Shown here piece by piece: positions 1 to 11,300 of a DNA stretch of 64,000 nt. The notes under the pieces were generated by a model. That model did not search any database. It was not told the origin of the DNA and saw only the letters and a list, made by a program, of their open reading frames with translations. The stretch's first letter is position 1; each line of letters starts with the position of its first letter. The stretch is from the NCBI RefSeq assembly GCF_017377855.1, contig NZ_JAFREP010000011.1, positions 62,001 to 126,000 on the forward strand, in the 5' to 3' direction. A program made the position numbers and the translations under genes. Source of the stretch: Acanthopleuribacter pedis. GTDB lineage: Bacteria > Acidobacteriota > Holophagae > Acanthopleuribacterales > Acanthopleuribacteraceae.

Positions 1-3000
1 GATCTCCTCAACCGAGATATCGAAGCTGATAGAACTGAACTGGCTGACGCGGTCGGCCGGGTCCAGTTCGTACAAATCGAGGGCGGCTTGGTTGTGGTTG
101 ACGAGGGCACGGTGGGGGACAAGCACGCCCTTGGGGCGCCCACTGGAGCCGGAGGTATACATAAGGTAAGCCGTGTCCTCGCCGTTGTTTTCGCGGGGGG
201 GTGGCGATCCGGGGGCATGTGCCGCGCGTTCCGCGAGTTGGTCGATGGTCAGGCACCTTGCCGACGCGGCCAAGCGAATATCGCTGACGCTGCCGAGCAA
301 CAAGACGGGTTCGGCGTCGGCCAACTGTTGGTTGATGCGTTCCGCCGGCGTGTGGGTATCGAGCGGGAGGTAAAAGCCGTCCGCTTTGAGCACGGCCAGG
401 GCGGATACCACGAAGTCGATGCCGCGCGGCAAGGCCAGGGCGACACAACGGCCGCGCGCGACGCCCATGTCCCGCAGTACCTGGGCGCGTTGGTTCACGC
501 GTTGGTCCAGTTCGGCGTAGGTCAGTTGGTCTTGGCCGTCGTCGAGGGCGAGCCGTTGCGGGTGTGTCCGCGCCACCGTTTCGAACCAGTCCGGCCAAGT
601 CGCGTGCGTGAGCGGGTGATCCGCGGCCACCAAGGCCTCGGGTTCTTCCAAGCGCAACGCGTTGAGCGGCGTGTTCGGTGCCGCCGCGATGTGGCGTAGC
701 AGGGTTGCGTAATGGGCGAGCAGGCGGTCGACCGTTTCGCGGTCGAAGAGGTCGCGGTTAAACTCCATGCTCCCGTACAAGCCCGTATCACTTTCGTGCA
801 GTGCAAAAGTCAGATCGAACTTCGCCGTTTGGGTGGTGAACAGCCAGGTATTGACATCGAGATCGCCGAGGCTGTTGGCCTCGGGCACACCTTGCTGCAC
901 GTTAAACATCACCTGGAACCAAAGCGGACGGCTGAGGTCGCGGTCGGGATTGAGTTCGTCGGCGAGGTGTTCGAAGGGCAGGTCTTGGTGGGTGTAGGCG
1001 GCCAGGCACATGTCCTTCACTTGGGCCAGCAAGCTGGTGAAGTCGGTACTTTCGGAAAGGTTGGCGCGCAGCACCAGGGTGTTCACGAAAAAGCCGATCA
1101 TGCCCTCCAGTTCGCGTCGGGTGCGGTTGGCAATCGGCGAACCCACCGCGATGTCGTCCTGACCGGCGTAGCGCCCTAACAGGATGTAGAAGGCGCTGAG
1201 CAGGGTCATAAACAGGCTGACGCCCTGGTCGCGGCTAAGGGCTTGGAGCGGGGCCAGCGTTTCCGGTTCCAATTCGAAATAGGTCGTGTCGCCGCGATGG
1301 CTTTGAATCGGGGTGCGCGGCCGGTCCGTGGGTAACTCCAGCGGTTGGATGTCGCGCAATTGTTCGGCCCAGTAAGCCAGGTGCCGTTGCACCTCGCGCG
1401 CGTCCATTTTCTCCCGTTGCCAGAGCGCGAAATCCGCGTATTGGAGCGGGAGCGGGGGGAGCGGCGAGGGTTTGCCGGCCGCGAAGGCGTCGTAGAGTTG
1501 AATGAACTCGCGCACGAGCACCCCTTGCGACCAGCCGTCCGAGACGATGTGGTGCATCACCACCAGCAACACCCAATCCCGTTCCCCCAGTTGGGCCAGC
1601 GCCATGCGGAACAGCGCGTCCTCCTCTAGGTTAAAAGGCTGGTTGGCTTGATCTTGCAGCCATTCGTGGGCGGCCGATTCGCGCGCGTCGGGGTCGAGCC
1701 CGCGCAGGTCGCGGCGGCGCACTTCCAGCTGCTGGTGGGCGTGGATGATCTGCACCGGCATGTGGTCAACCTCGGTGAAGTTGGTGCGCAGGCTTTCGTG
1801 GCGGTCGATGATGGTTTCCACCGCGGTGAACAGCGCTTTCATGTCGAGGTTGCCGCGAATCCGCAGCGCGGCCGGCATGTTGTAGGTCGGGCCGGGTGCT
1901 TCAAGGCGTTCGAGGAACCACAGCCGTTGCTGGGCGAAGGAGAGCGGCAGGACCGCGGGGCGGGTGCGCCGTTGCAGCGGGGACACGCCGGGTTCCTCTT
2001 GCAGCGGTTGCAGGCGTTGCACCGCCTCGGCCACCGTGGGCGCGGCAAACAGATCGCGCAGTTCCAGGCGGGCCTGCATGCGCTCGGCGATGAGGGACAC
2101 CGCCTGGGTGGCCAACAACGAGTGGCCGCCCGCGTGGAAAAACGAATCGTCGACCCCGATACGCGGCAGCCCGAGCAACGCCGCCCAAATGGCGCACATC
2201 TGCTGTTCTTGGGTGGTGCTCGGTGCGCGGTAGCGACGGGTCGCGGTTTGGGCTTGTTCCGGGGAGGGTAGCCGGTTGCGGTCGAGTTTGCCGCTGCTGG
2301 TGGTGGGCATATCGGCTCGCACAATGAACTGGGCCGGGATCATATGACTGGGCAGTGATTCGCTCATAAAAGCCTGGATCGAAGCGGGTTCTAGTGTTTC
2401 TGGATCGCCTTGTAGCCAAGCGATGAGGTGGGGGTTGTCGGCGATGGTGTGAAGCGCAACCGCCGCCGCGCCGACGCCGGGGTAGCGGGTCAACAGGGTT
2501 TCGATTTCGCCCAATTCCAAGCGGAACCCACGGATTTTGACCTGGAAATCGTTGCGGCCGAGGAAGGCAATCGACCCGTCGCTCAGGAAGCGGGCGCGGT
2601 CGCCCGTGCGGTAGAGGCGGGCGCCGGGTTGGTCGGAAAAGGGATCGGGCACAAAGCGTTCCGCCGTGCGTGCCGGCGCGCCGATGTACCCGCGCGCCAG
2701 ACCCAGGCCGCCGATCATCAGCTCGCCGTGGACACCGCGCGGGACGGGTCGCCCCTGTTCGTCGACGATGTACAGGGTCAGGTTGTCGATGGGCCGGCCG
2801 ATGGGGACCACGCCCTCGCGGCGGGCCGGGGTGCAGTCGTGGAAGGAGACGTCGACCGCGGCCTCGGTTGGGCCGTAGAGGTTGAAGAAGTCCGCCGCCA
2901 GACATTGGTGGTAACGACGGCGCAGTGCTTCGTCCAGGGCTTCGCCGCTGGCGAACACGCGCCGCAGCGAGATGCAGTCGGTTACCGCGTCGCATTCGAG

Positions 3001-5325
3001 GAAGGCGCGCAGCATAAAAGGCACGAAGTGCAGCGTGGTCACCTGTTCCTGTTGGATCAGGCTACAGAGACGGCGGTTATCGCGGTGATCACCGGGTTCG
3101 GCGACGACCAGACGGGCGCCGACGCTGAGTGGCCACAGGAACTCCCAGACCGAGACGTCGAAACTAAACGGGGTTTTTTGCAGCACCACGTCGTCGTGTT
3201 GCAGGGGGAAGGCGTCCTGCATCCACTGGATGCGGTTGTGAATCGCGCGGTGTTCGACCAGCACACCCTTGGGTTGTCCGGTCGAACCCGAGGTGAAAAT
3301 CAGGTAAGCGGCATGCCCGCCCTCAAGCGCGGGTGCGGCAAAGGTCGCCGGCGCGGGTGGGTTCGTGTCCAGCGCCAGGTGCGGGGCCGTGCTTGGCAGC
3401 AGCGCTGCAAATGCTTCGTGGGTAAGGATCAGCGCGGGTTGGGCTTGGTCGACCATCGCCGCCAAACGTTGCTTCGGCAGCTCGGGATCGAGCGGCAGGT
3501 AGGCCGCGCCCGCGCGCAAGACGGCGTGGATTGCGATCACCATGTCGAAGCCGCGTTCCAGGCAGATGCCTACGATGTTTTCACGGCCGATACCGCGTTG
3601 GTGCAGTGCCGCGGCGAGGTGGTCCACTGCTTGGTCGAAGTCGCGGTAGCACCGTTGTTCGCCGCGGAAAACCAGCGCGACCGCGTCGGGTGTGCGCGCC
3701 GCCTGGGTCCGAACCAGGTCGGGCAACCAGGTGGTGCCGTGGTCCTTTTGGGTTTGGTTCCAGCCCTGGACCAGTTGCGTCTCGCGGTGGGCGGGCAGCA
3801 ACGGCGCCTGTTGCAGGCTTTGGTTGGGTTGGTGCAGCAGCGCGTCCAGCAAGTGGCAGTAGCTTTCGCCGAGGGCCGTCACCGTGTCGCGTTCGTAGGC
3901 CGCCGCCGGCACCTCGATCACAATCCAAGCGCCGTCTTCCGCGTGTTTGATGGAAAACAGCAGGTCGAACTTGGCGGTAACCGTGGGGCGGTAGTGCGGG
4001 GTTTTGCGCAGGCCGTCGAAATCGAAATCCCCCGCGGTTTCCAGTTCCAGGTTAAACAGGGTTTGGAACAGGGGGGCGTCGCCGTGACGGCGTTCCGGGG
4101 CGGTGATTTGGACCAGCTTATCGAAAGGTACGTGGCCGTGTTCGCGGGCTTGCAGTACGCTGTCGCGCAGTTGCGGCAACCAATCGGCAAAGGCCTGATC
4201 CATGTTGAGTTGTGAGCGCAGCACCAGGGTGTTGATAAACAAACCAATCAGAGGTTGCCAGACGGCGAGGTCGCGGTTGGCGACCGGCGTCCCCACCACG
4301 ATGTCGTTTTGACCGGCGGTACGTGCCAGCAACACCTTGTACGCCGCGAGCAAGACCGTGAACGGGGTGTGGCCGCGTTGGGTGCAGAAGTGTTGCAGCC
4401 GTTGCCAGAGTTCGGGGTTGACCGCGAAACGGTGGACCAGGGCCTCGCGACCGCCGTGGACCGGGCGCGGGTAATCGGTGGGCAGGTCGAGACGGGGCGG
4501 CAGGTCACGCAGTGTTTTGCGCCAGAATTGCAACGCCCGTTTGTGGCGGTTGCTCTCCAAGTTCTGTTGCTGCCAGACCGCGAAATCCGCGTACTGCAAT
4601 GGTAGCGGGGCCAGGTCGGGCTTGGTTTGGCGACGGGCCGCGTTGTAGCAGGCCGCCAACTCGCGGAAGAGCAGGATCAGGGCCGCGCCGTCCGCGACCA
4701 TGTGGTGCGCCGTCAGGGCGAGAACCTGCTCCGTGTCGCCGAGTCGCCACAGGCTGATGCGCCAAGGCGGGGCCGCCGCCAGGTCAAACGGCTGCTGCAT
4801 GTCGTTGGTCAAGCCTTCTTGCAAACGGGGTTCGCGGTTGGCCGGGGGCAACTTGCGCAGGTCGCTGACCTGCAAGCGGGTTTGCGGTTCCGCCTCAATC
4901 ACCTGGTAAGGGCGTCCCTTGCGGCGTTCGTAACGGGTGCGCAGGTTTTCGTGGCGCTGGATGACTGTATCGAGCGCTTGTTGCAGTGCGCCCGCGTCGA
5001 TGCGCCCTTCCAGCCGCCAGGCCAGGGGGATGTGGTAGGTGGCCGAGGGGCCGTCTAACTGTTCCAAAAACCACAGCCGTTGCTGGGCCGAGGCCGTCGG
5101 CAGCGGTTGCTTGCGGTCGGCCGCTTGCGGGCCTGGCCCGTCGTCGTCGGTTTCGGCCTGTTGTTCGAGCAGGGCGATCAAGGCCGGTTTGTTGGTGACA
5201 ACTTGATCGCGCAGCGCGGGGGTGAGCGCACCCGGCGGCGCCGAAAATTTGAGCTTGCCGCCCTCGGTCCAGAGCTTGATGCCCGCGCGGCGCAGTTGCG
5301 ACAAGAGGTGTGTTAACGCGTTCAT
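1..5325 (-). CDS. NRPS, partial: docking domain-C-A(Ser)-PCP-C-A (3' end beyond window)
   Basis: The reading frame is open from the ATG at 5325 to base 1 (1775 codons seen), so the protein continues off the left edge. Residues 1-50 (LLSQLRRAGIKLW...) look like a TubC-type N-terminal docking domain, which in other systems binds the C-terminus of the upstream synthetase. Next come a C domain with HHMVADG near residue 206, an A domain, a PCP with GGHSLLATQ (Ser about 1069), a second C domain with HHIVSDG near 1258, and the start of a second A domain with TSGSSGRPKGV near 1720. The first A pocket reads D-V-W-H-F-S-L-V-D, the classic serine code. The second A domain is cut just after its FDISVEE motif. 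The ATG overlaps the upstream TGA (ATGA), with a GGGGGA ribosome site 5 bases upstream, so translation is probably coupled. No thioesterase is seen; it may lie to the left. Confidence 0.95.
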   Translation of the reverse strand, partial: MNALTHLLSQLRRAGIKLWTEGGKLKFSAPPGALTPALRDQVVTNKPALIALLEQQAETDDDGPGPQAADRKQPLPTASAQQRLWFLEQLDGPSATYHIPLAWRLEGRIDAGALQQALDTVIQRHENLRTRYERRKGRPYQVIEAEPQTRLQVSDLRKLPPANREPRLQEGLTNDMQQPFDLAAAPPWRISLWRLGDTEQVLALTAHHMVADGAALILLFRELAACYNAARRQTKPDLAPLPLQYADFAVWQQQNLESNRHKRALQFWRKTLRDLPPRLDLPTDYPRPVHGGREALVHRFAVNPELWQRLQHFCTQRGHTPFTVLLAAYKVLLARTAGQNDIVVGTPVANRDLAVWQPLIGLFINTLVLRSQLNMDQAFADWLPQLRDSVLQAREHGHVPFDKLVQITAPERRHGDAPLFQTLFNLELETAGDFDFDGLRKTPHYRPTVTAKFDLLFSIKHAEDGAWIVIEVPAAAYERDTVTALGESYCHLLDALLHQPNQSLQQAPLLPAHRETQLVQGWNQTQKDHGTTWLPDLVRTQAARTPDAVALVFRGEQRCYRDFDQAVDHLAAALHQRGIGRENIVGICLERGFDMVIAIHAVLRAGAAYLPLDPELPKQRLAAMVDQAQPALILTHEAFAALLPSTAPHLALDTNPPAPATFAAPALEGGHAAYLIFTSGSTGQPKGVLVEHRAIHNRIQWMQDAFPLQHDDVVLQKTPFSFDVSVWEFLWPLSVGARLVVAEPGDHRDNRRLCSLIQQEQVTTLHFVPFMLRAFLECDAVTDCISLRRVFASGEALDEALRRRYHQCLAADFFNLYGPTEAAVDVSFHDCTPARREGVVPIGRPIDNLTLYIVDEQGRPVPRGVHGELMIGGLGLARGYIGAPARTAERFVPDPFSDQPGARLYRTGDRARFLSDGSIAFLGRNDFQVKIRGFRLELGEIETLLTRYPGVGAAAVALHTIADNPHLIAWLQGDPETLEPASIQAFMSESLPSHMIPAQFIVRADMPTTSSGKLDRNRLPSPEQAQTATRRYRAPSTTQEQQMCAIWAALLGLPRIGVDDSFFHAGGHSLLATQAVSLIAERMQARLELRDLFAAPTVAEAVQRLQPLQEEPGVSPLQRRTRPAVLPLSFAQQRLWFLERLEAPGPTYNMPAALRIRGNLDMKALFTAVETIIDRHESLRTNFTEVDHMPVQIIHAHQQLEVRRRDLRGLDPDARESAAHEWLQDQANQPFNLEEDALFRMALAQLGERDWVLLVVMHHIVSDGWSQGVLVREFIQLYDAFAAGKPSPLPPLPLQYADFALWQREKMDAREVQRHLAYWAEQLRDIQPLELPTDRPRTPIQSHRGDTTYFELEPETLAPLQALSRDQGVSLFMTLLSAFYILLGRYAGQDDIAVGSPIANRTRRELEGMIGFFVNTLVLRANLSESTDFTSLLAQVKDMCLAAYTHQDLPFEHLADELNPDRDLSRPLWFQVMFNVQQGVPEANSLGDLDVNTWLFTTQTAKFDLTFALHESDTGLYGSMEFNRDLFDRETVDRLLAHYATLLRHIAAAPNTPLNALRLEEPEALVAADHPLTHATWPDWFETVARTHPQRLALDDGQDQLTYAELDQRVNQRAQVLRDMGVARGRCVALALPRGIDFVVSALAVLKADGFYLPLDTHTPAERINQQLADAEPVLLLGSVSDIRLAASARCLTIDQLAERAAHAPGSPPPRENNGEDTAYLMYTSGSSGRPKGVLVPHRALVNHNQAALDLYELDPADRVSQFSSISFDISVEEI

Positions 5326-8300
5326 AGTTCCCCCATTTCCAGGTCGTCGCCCGCGCCGGCCGGGGTCAGGCGGCTTTCGAGCAACCACAACTGGTTGTCG
5401 ATCAGCTCGGCCATGGCTTGCAGGCGTGCGTTGTTAAAGAGTTGGCGCATGCTGAGCACAACGCCGAAGCGGGTATCGATTTGGGCGGCCAGCCGCGCCA
5501 TCGTCAGCGAGTGGCCGCCGAGCCCGAAGAAGTCGTCGTCCAAGCCAAAACGGGCGACGCCGAGCAGCGGCTGCCACAGTTCGGCCAGCGCGATTTCGGT
5601 TTCACTGCACGGCTCGCGAAGGTCGGCAGCGGCGTCTTGCACCGGCGCGGGCAACGCCTTGCGGTCGATTTTGCCGTTGCGGGTCAGCGGGAACCGTTCC
5701 AGCACAACCCAGTGCGTCGGCACCATATAGCGCGGCAACAGCTTGCGCAGGTCGCTTTGCAGCGCGTCGGGACTTAGGGCGGCGGTGTCGCCGGTTACGT
5801 ACGCGACCAAGTTGGTGCGGCCGTCCTCGGCGCGGTGCAACACCACCACGGCACGGGCCACGGTGTCGAAACCGCCGAGCGCGTGTTCAATTTCGCCCAG
5901 CTCGATGCGTTGGCCGTTCCACTTAACCTGGTGGTCGCGGCGACGCAGGTAGACGAGTTCGCCGTCCTCGCGGCGCTTCACCAAATCGCCGGTGCGGTAA
6001 AGGCGTGCCCCCCCGTCGGGGCTAAACGGATCCGGCACAAAGCGTTCGGCGGTAAGCGCGGCTTGGCCGACATACCCATCCGCCAAGGCGATGCCCCCGA
6101 TAAAGAGTTCGCCCGGCAAGCCGACCGGCACCGGCGAACCCCAGGGGTCGAGCACGTGCAGGGTGACGTTGTTGACGGCGGTGCCGATCGGCAGCGGATC
6201 GTCAACCTCGGCACAGGTTGCGTCCCAGCAACTCACGTCGATGGCGGCCTCGGTCGGCCCGTACAGGTTGAACAGACCGCTGTGCAGCCGTTCGCGGCAC
6301 AGGCGCACCGTGGCGGCGGTGAGCACTTCCCCGCTGGCGATGATGCGCCGCAGCGAGTGGCATTCGGCGGCGGCCGGCGTTTCCAGGAAGGCCTGCAACA
6401 TCGGCGGCACGAAGTGGATCGTCGTGACCTGGTGCTGTTGGATCAAGGTGATCAAATGTTGGTTGTCACGTTGCGCTTGCGGCGGGGCGACCACCACCCG
6501 TGCGCCTTGCATCAACGGCCACAACCATTCCCAAATAGAGACGTCAAAGCTGTAGGGCGTTTTGTGGAGCACCGCTTCGGCCGCGTCCAAGCGAAAACGG
6601 TCCTGCATCCAGGCCAAGCGGTTGTGCAGCGCGCGGCGCGGCACGCTCACCGCTTTCGGTCGCCCGGTCGAGCCGGACGTGTACAGCGTGTAGGCCGCGG
6701 CGCGTTCGGGCACGGCGCGCGGCGGCGGGTTTGGCGGCTGATCCAACCAGGGCACATCGTCCGCGTCCAAAGCGTAAACCGGCATCGCCGCCTCGGACCA
6801 GGCCGCGGTGCGGTCGTCCTCGGTGAGCAACAGCGCGGGACGGGCGTCAGCCAACAAATCGGCGATGCGTTGCGGTGGCAGCTCGGGATCCAGCGCCAGC
6901 CAAGGCCGCCCCGCCAACAGCGTCGCCAGTTGCGCAACCACCGTGCCGATGCGCCGTTCGCACAGCAGCGCCACCGGGGTGCCGTCGGCCGGCGTCGTGG
7001 CCGTGAGGAAATGCGCCAGACGGCTGCTCCGTGCAATCAGCTCGGCGTAACTCAGGGTTTCGACTTCGTCGACCAGGGCCGGTGCCTCGGGTCGTTGTCG
7101 GGCTTGCGCACAAATCGCCGCGGCCACGTCGTCCGTCGACCAACGTTTGCCGCGTACCCGCGCCCAGGAAGCCAAACGCAGGGTTTCCTCCGGCGCCATC
7201 ATGATCTTTTGGTAGACCGGGGTCCGCGGGTATTGTGCGCAAATCGTCGCCAAGGTTTGGAAATGCCCGGCCAGTCGTTCAACCGTTTCCTGGCGGAACA
7301 GGTCGCGGTTGTAGATGAAGGTCAGGCCGGCGCCGTTTTCGTCGCGGTCGACGTGCAGTTGCAGGTCGAACTGGGCGAAGGGCAGCGGCAGGTATTCCAG
7401 GCGGCTGTTGAACGCTTTCGGTCGGTCGGGTACCGCGCGACCGCGGTTCAACACGAACATCGCCTGGACCAAGGTGGCGTGGCTGAGGTTGCGTTGCGGA
7501 TTAAGCGCTTCCACGATTTGTTCGAAGGGGATGTGTTGGTGGGCGAAGGCGGCGAAGGCCTGGTCGCGCACGTGGGCCAGCAGGTCGGTAAAAGAAAGGT
7601 GTTGGTTGATGTCGGCGCGAATCGGCAAGGTGTTGACGAAACAGCCGACGGCCTGCTCCGCACCGCTGGTGTGGCGATTGGCAACCGGCGAGGCGGTGAC
7701 GATGTCGCGACGGCGGGTGTAGCGCGCCAACAACAGTTGGTAACAGGTGAGCAGCGCCGTGTAGAGGGTGGCGTTTTGGGCGACGGCGCCGGCCTCCAAC
7801 TTGGCCACCGTTTCAGCACTCAGGCGGGTGCGCACCCAGCCGCCTGCTTGACCCAGCTCGGCCGGTCGTGGGAAGTCGGTGGGTAATTCCAGCAAGGGCG
7901 GCAGGTCGGCCAGGTAGTCGCGCCACCAGGCGCTTTCCGCCGCCAAGTCGTAATCGGGTTCGGGCATGTCGATGCACTGGGGCGTGGCGACCGCCGCGAC
8001 CGCGGCCGTCTCGTCGCCCGCGGCGCGGTAGGCTTGCCACAGGTCGGTGTGCAACAGGTCAAGCGACCAGCCATCCGCAATCAGGTGTTGCAACACGATC
8101 AGCAACACGAACGTGCGCGGTGCTGTTTGGAACAAACACACCCGCCACAAGGGGCCGTTTTCCAGATCAAAGGGAACCACCGCGATGGCGCGCGCCTGAT
8201 CGTGGAGCGCGACCTCGCGTTGATCCTCTGCCAGATCGAGCAGGTCAACCTGTTCCCAGGCGAGCGGCACGTGCGGGTTCACCCGTTGGTAGCCGAGCCC

Positions 8301-11300
8301 GTCCTCCTCGCCGAAGGTGGTGCGCAGCGATTCGTGGCGTTGTTGGAGCAGGACCAGCGCCCGTTGCAGTTGGTCCGCGTCCAGGTCGCCGTCAATGTGC
8401 AGCAAACGCGAGATGTGGTAAGCCGGGCCGCCGTTTTCCAGGCGCTCCAACAACCACAGCCGCCGTTGACTCGCGCGCATCAGCGTTTCTTGACTGAGCG
8501 GGCGTTCGATTGGGGTCTCCGCGGCGTCCTTGTCCGCGACCCCGCCGTGTCCGGCCTCAAGTTGTTCGTGGAGCCAAGCGCTCAGCGTGGCCGGCTCGGG
8601 TTTGGCGAACAGCGTCTCCAGCGACATCCCCAGGCCGTACTGCTCTTGAATGCGGCCCGCGACCTGCAACCCACTGAGCGAATCGCCGCCGACCTCGAAG
8701 AAGTTGGCGTCCGCCTCAAGGGTACGGTCCACCAAAACCTCGCGCCAGCACTGCACCAGCCAATGTTCCAGCCGGTTGCGGTCGGGGATCGCCGTTTCGG
8801 GGACGTCGAGCGCGGCCGCCTCGGGGAATTCCGCCGTCAGGCGTGCCGCCAGTTTTTCGATGGTCAAACTTTCAAACAGCAGATGGACCGGCATGTCGAT
8901 GCCCTGTTCCTGCAACAGGCGATAGGCGAAACGGGTGGCTTTAAGCGAGTTGCCGCCCAGTCGGAAGAAGTCGTCTTCAATGCCGACCTGGTCGTGGTTG
9001 AGTACCGCCGCCCAGAGCGCGACCAGCACCGCCTGCAATTGGGTTTCCGGTGCGCGCACCACCCGTTCCAGGATTTCCGCCTGGGGAATGGGCAGCGCCT
9101 TGCGGTTGACCTTGCGGTTCGGTGTCAGCGGCATGCTTTCGAGTTGCACGAACTGGGCGGGCACCATGTAGTCGGGCAGGGTTTGGGTGACCCATTGTTG
9201 CAGGTCGACCGGGTTGGCTTCGCCGTCCGCGCACAGCCAGGCCACCAGGCGCGCCTCCGCCTCGTCTTCCTCGCCGCCGACCACGCCGACCACGCACTCG
9301 CGAATCGCCGCGTGTTCCAGCAGGCGTGTTTCGATTTCACCCAGCTCGATGCGGAACCCGCGCACCTTAACCTGGAAGTCGACGCGCCCGTGGAAAATCA
9401 GCTTGTCGCCGCCTTGGATGCTGCACAGGTCGCCGGTGCGGTAGAGCCGTTGACCCGGCTCCTTGCTGAAGGGATCGGGCACAAAACGGTCGGCCGTTTG
9501 TTGGGGCAAACCCGCGTAACAGCGCGCCACCGCCGGGCCGCCGATGTACAGTTCACCGGGCGCGCCCGAGGGGATCGGGTTCATTTCGGAATCGAGCAGG
9601 TAGAGTTGCACGTTGGCATAAGCTTGACCGAGCGGCATGGGAAAGCTGCCGTCGAACGGCGCTTGCGACACCCAAACCGTGGCCTCGGTCGGCCCGTAGA
9701 GGTTGTGGAGCGAGGCCGTTTTTTCAGCCAGCAAGCGGCCCAACGGTGCGTTGAGCGCTTCGCCGCCGACGAGGGCTTTGAGGTGGTCGAGGCGGTCGTC
9801 GCCGAGGCGGTCGAGTAGCAGGCGCCAGTGGGCCGGCGTTGCCTGCAAGACGGTCACCCCTTGCTCGCGAATCCAGCGCAACTGACGGGCGCCGTCGAGG
9901 ATGTCGCGCCGGTCGGCGATCACCACGCGCGCACCCGCCGCCAGGGTCACGTATACGTCGAGCGCCGTGATGTCGAAGGAAATCGAGGTCACCGCCAGCA
10001 GGCAGTCCGAGGCCTCAATCGGCAGCGCATTCAGGGTGCCGTGGACGAAGTTGCTCAGCGCGTCGTGTTGGATGGCGACGCCCTTGGGGCGACCCGTCGA
10101 ACCCGAGGTGTAAATCGTGTAGGCCAATTGCGCCGGCACCACCTCGGCCGCGGTTGTGCTCGCTTCCTGTTGCAAGAGCAAGGCCGTGTCCAGCGCTTCC
10201 ACGTCGGCGGGTAAATCGTCGCTTAACGAGGGTTGCGTCAACGCCCAGCGCGGTTGAGCGTCTTCCAGCACCAGCGCGATCCGTTGTTGCGGGTAAAAGG
10301 GATCCAGCGGGATGTACTGACCGCCCGCTTGCAACACCGCCAACATCGCGATCACCATGGCGTGGCCGCGTTCTAGGTAGACAGCGACCGCGTCCTCGGG
10401 ACCCACGCCCCGTTGAATCAGGTGCGCCGCCAGCCGGTCGACCGCGGCCTGCAGCTCGCCGTAGCGCATCGTCCCCTCGGCGCTGATCAGCGCGGGCCGC
10501 TCCGGGTGGGCGGCGGCGCGTTCGGCGATGAAGTGGTGCATCGGGGTTTTGCTGAAGGCGACCCTTTCGCCGACAAAGCGCTTCAAAATCGTCTCTTGCT
10601 CCGTCGTGCTCAAGAAACGCAGGCGGGCGACCGGGGCTTGCGGCTGCGCCACAATTTCCCGCAGCAGGGTTTCCCAGTGGCGAATGACGGTGCGAATCGA
10701 GGCGGGCAGGAAAATGTCGGTGTTGTATTCGATTTCGCCCCAAAGACCTTGCTCGGTTTCGGTGAGTGCCGCCGACAAATCCAACTTGGCGGCGCGGTTG
10801 CCCCGCCAAAAAGGTTCGACGGCCAAACCTGGCAGCACGATCTCGCTCGCCGGTGCATTTTGCAGGGTGAACATCATTTGGAACCAAGGCGTGTGGGCCA
10901 AGCTGCGTTCCGGGTTGATCTCCTCCAACAGGTACTCAAAGGGCGCGGCCTGGTGGACGAAGGCCTCCATGCTGACCCGTTTCACCTCGGCGAGGAGGTC
11001 GGTGAAGCCTTGGCGCGGTGTGACCCGCGTGCGCATCACCAGGGTGTTGGCGAACAACCCCATCATGCTTTCAAAGGCCCGCTCGCGGCGGCCCGCGATG
11101 GGCGAACCTACCACAATGTCCTGCTCACCGGAGTAGCGGAACAGCAGCACCTTGTAGGCCGCCAGAAGTACCATGTACAGGGTCGTGCCCTGGTCGCGCG
11201 CCAGTTGGTTGAGGTCGTCGACCAAAGACCGCGGCCATTCAAACGGGATCACCGCGCCGCGGGTGGTTTGGCGTGCCGGACGTTCCATGTCGGTATCGAT

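Noticed and set aside
2428..4215. 595-aa open frame on the plus strand
   Set aside because: It is antisense to the NRPS, whose domain motifs are clear in the other strand. High GC content keeps such frames open; its translation has no recognisable domain. The same holds for 5835-7886, 8034-9818, 11831-14152 and other plus-strand frames in the cluster.
1..5325. Thioesterase for release within the window
   Set aside because: No GxSxG hydrolase domain is found in any of the assembly-line proteins here; release must be encoded further left or elsewhere.
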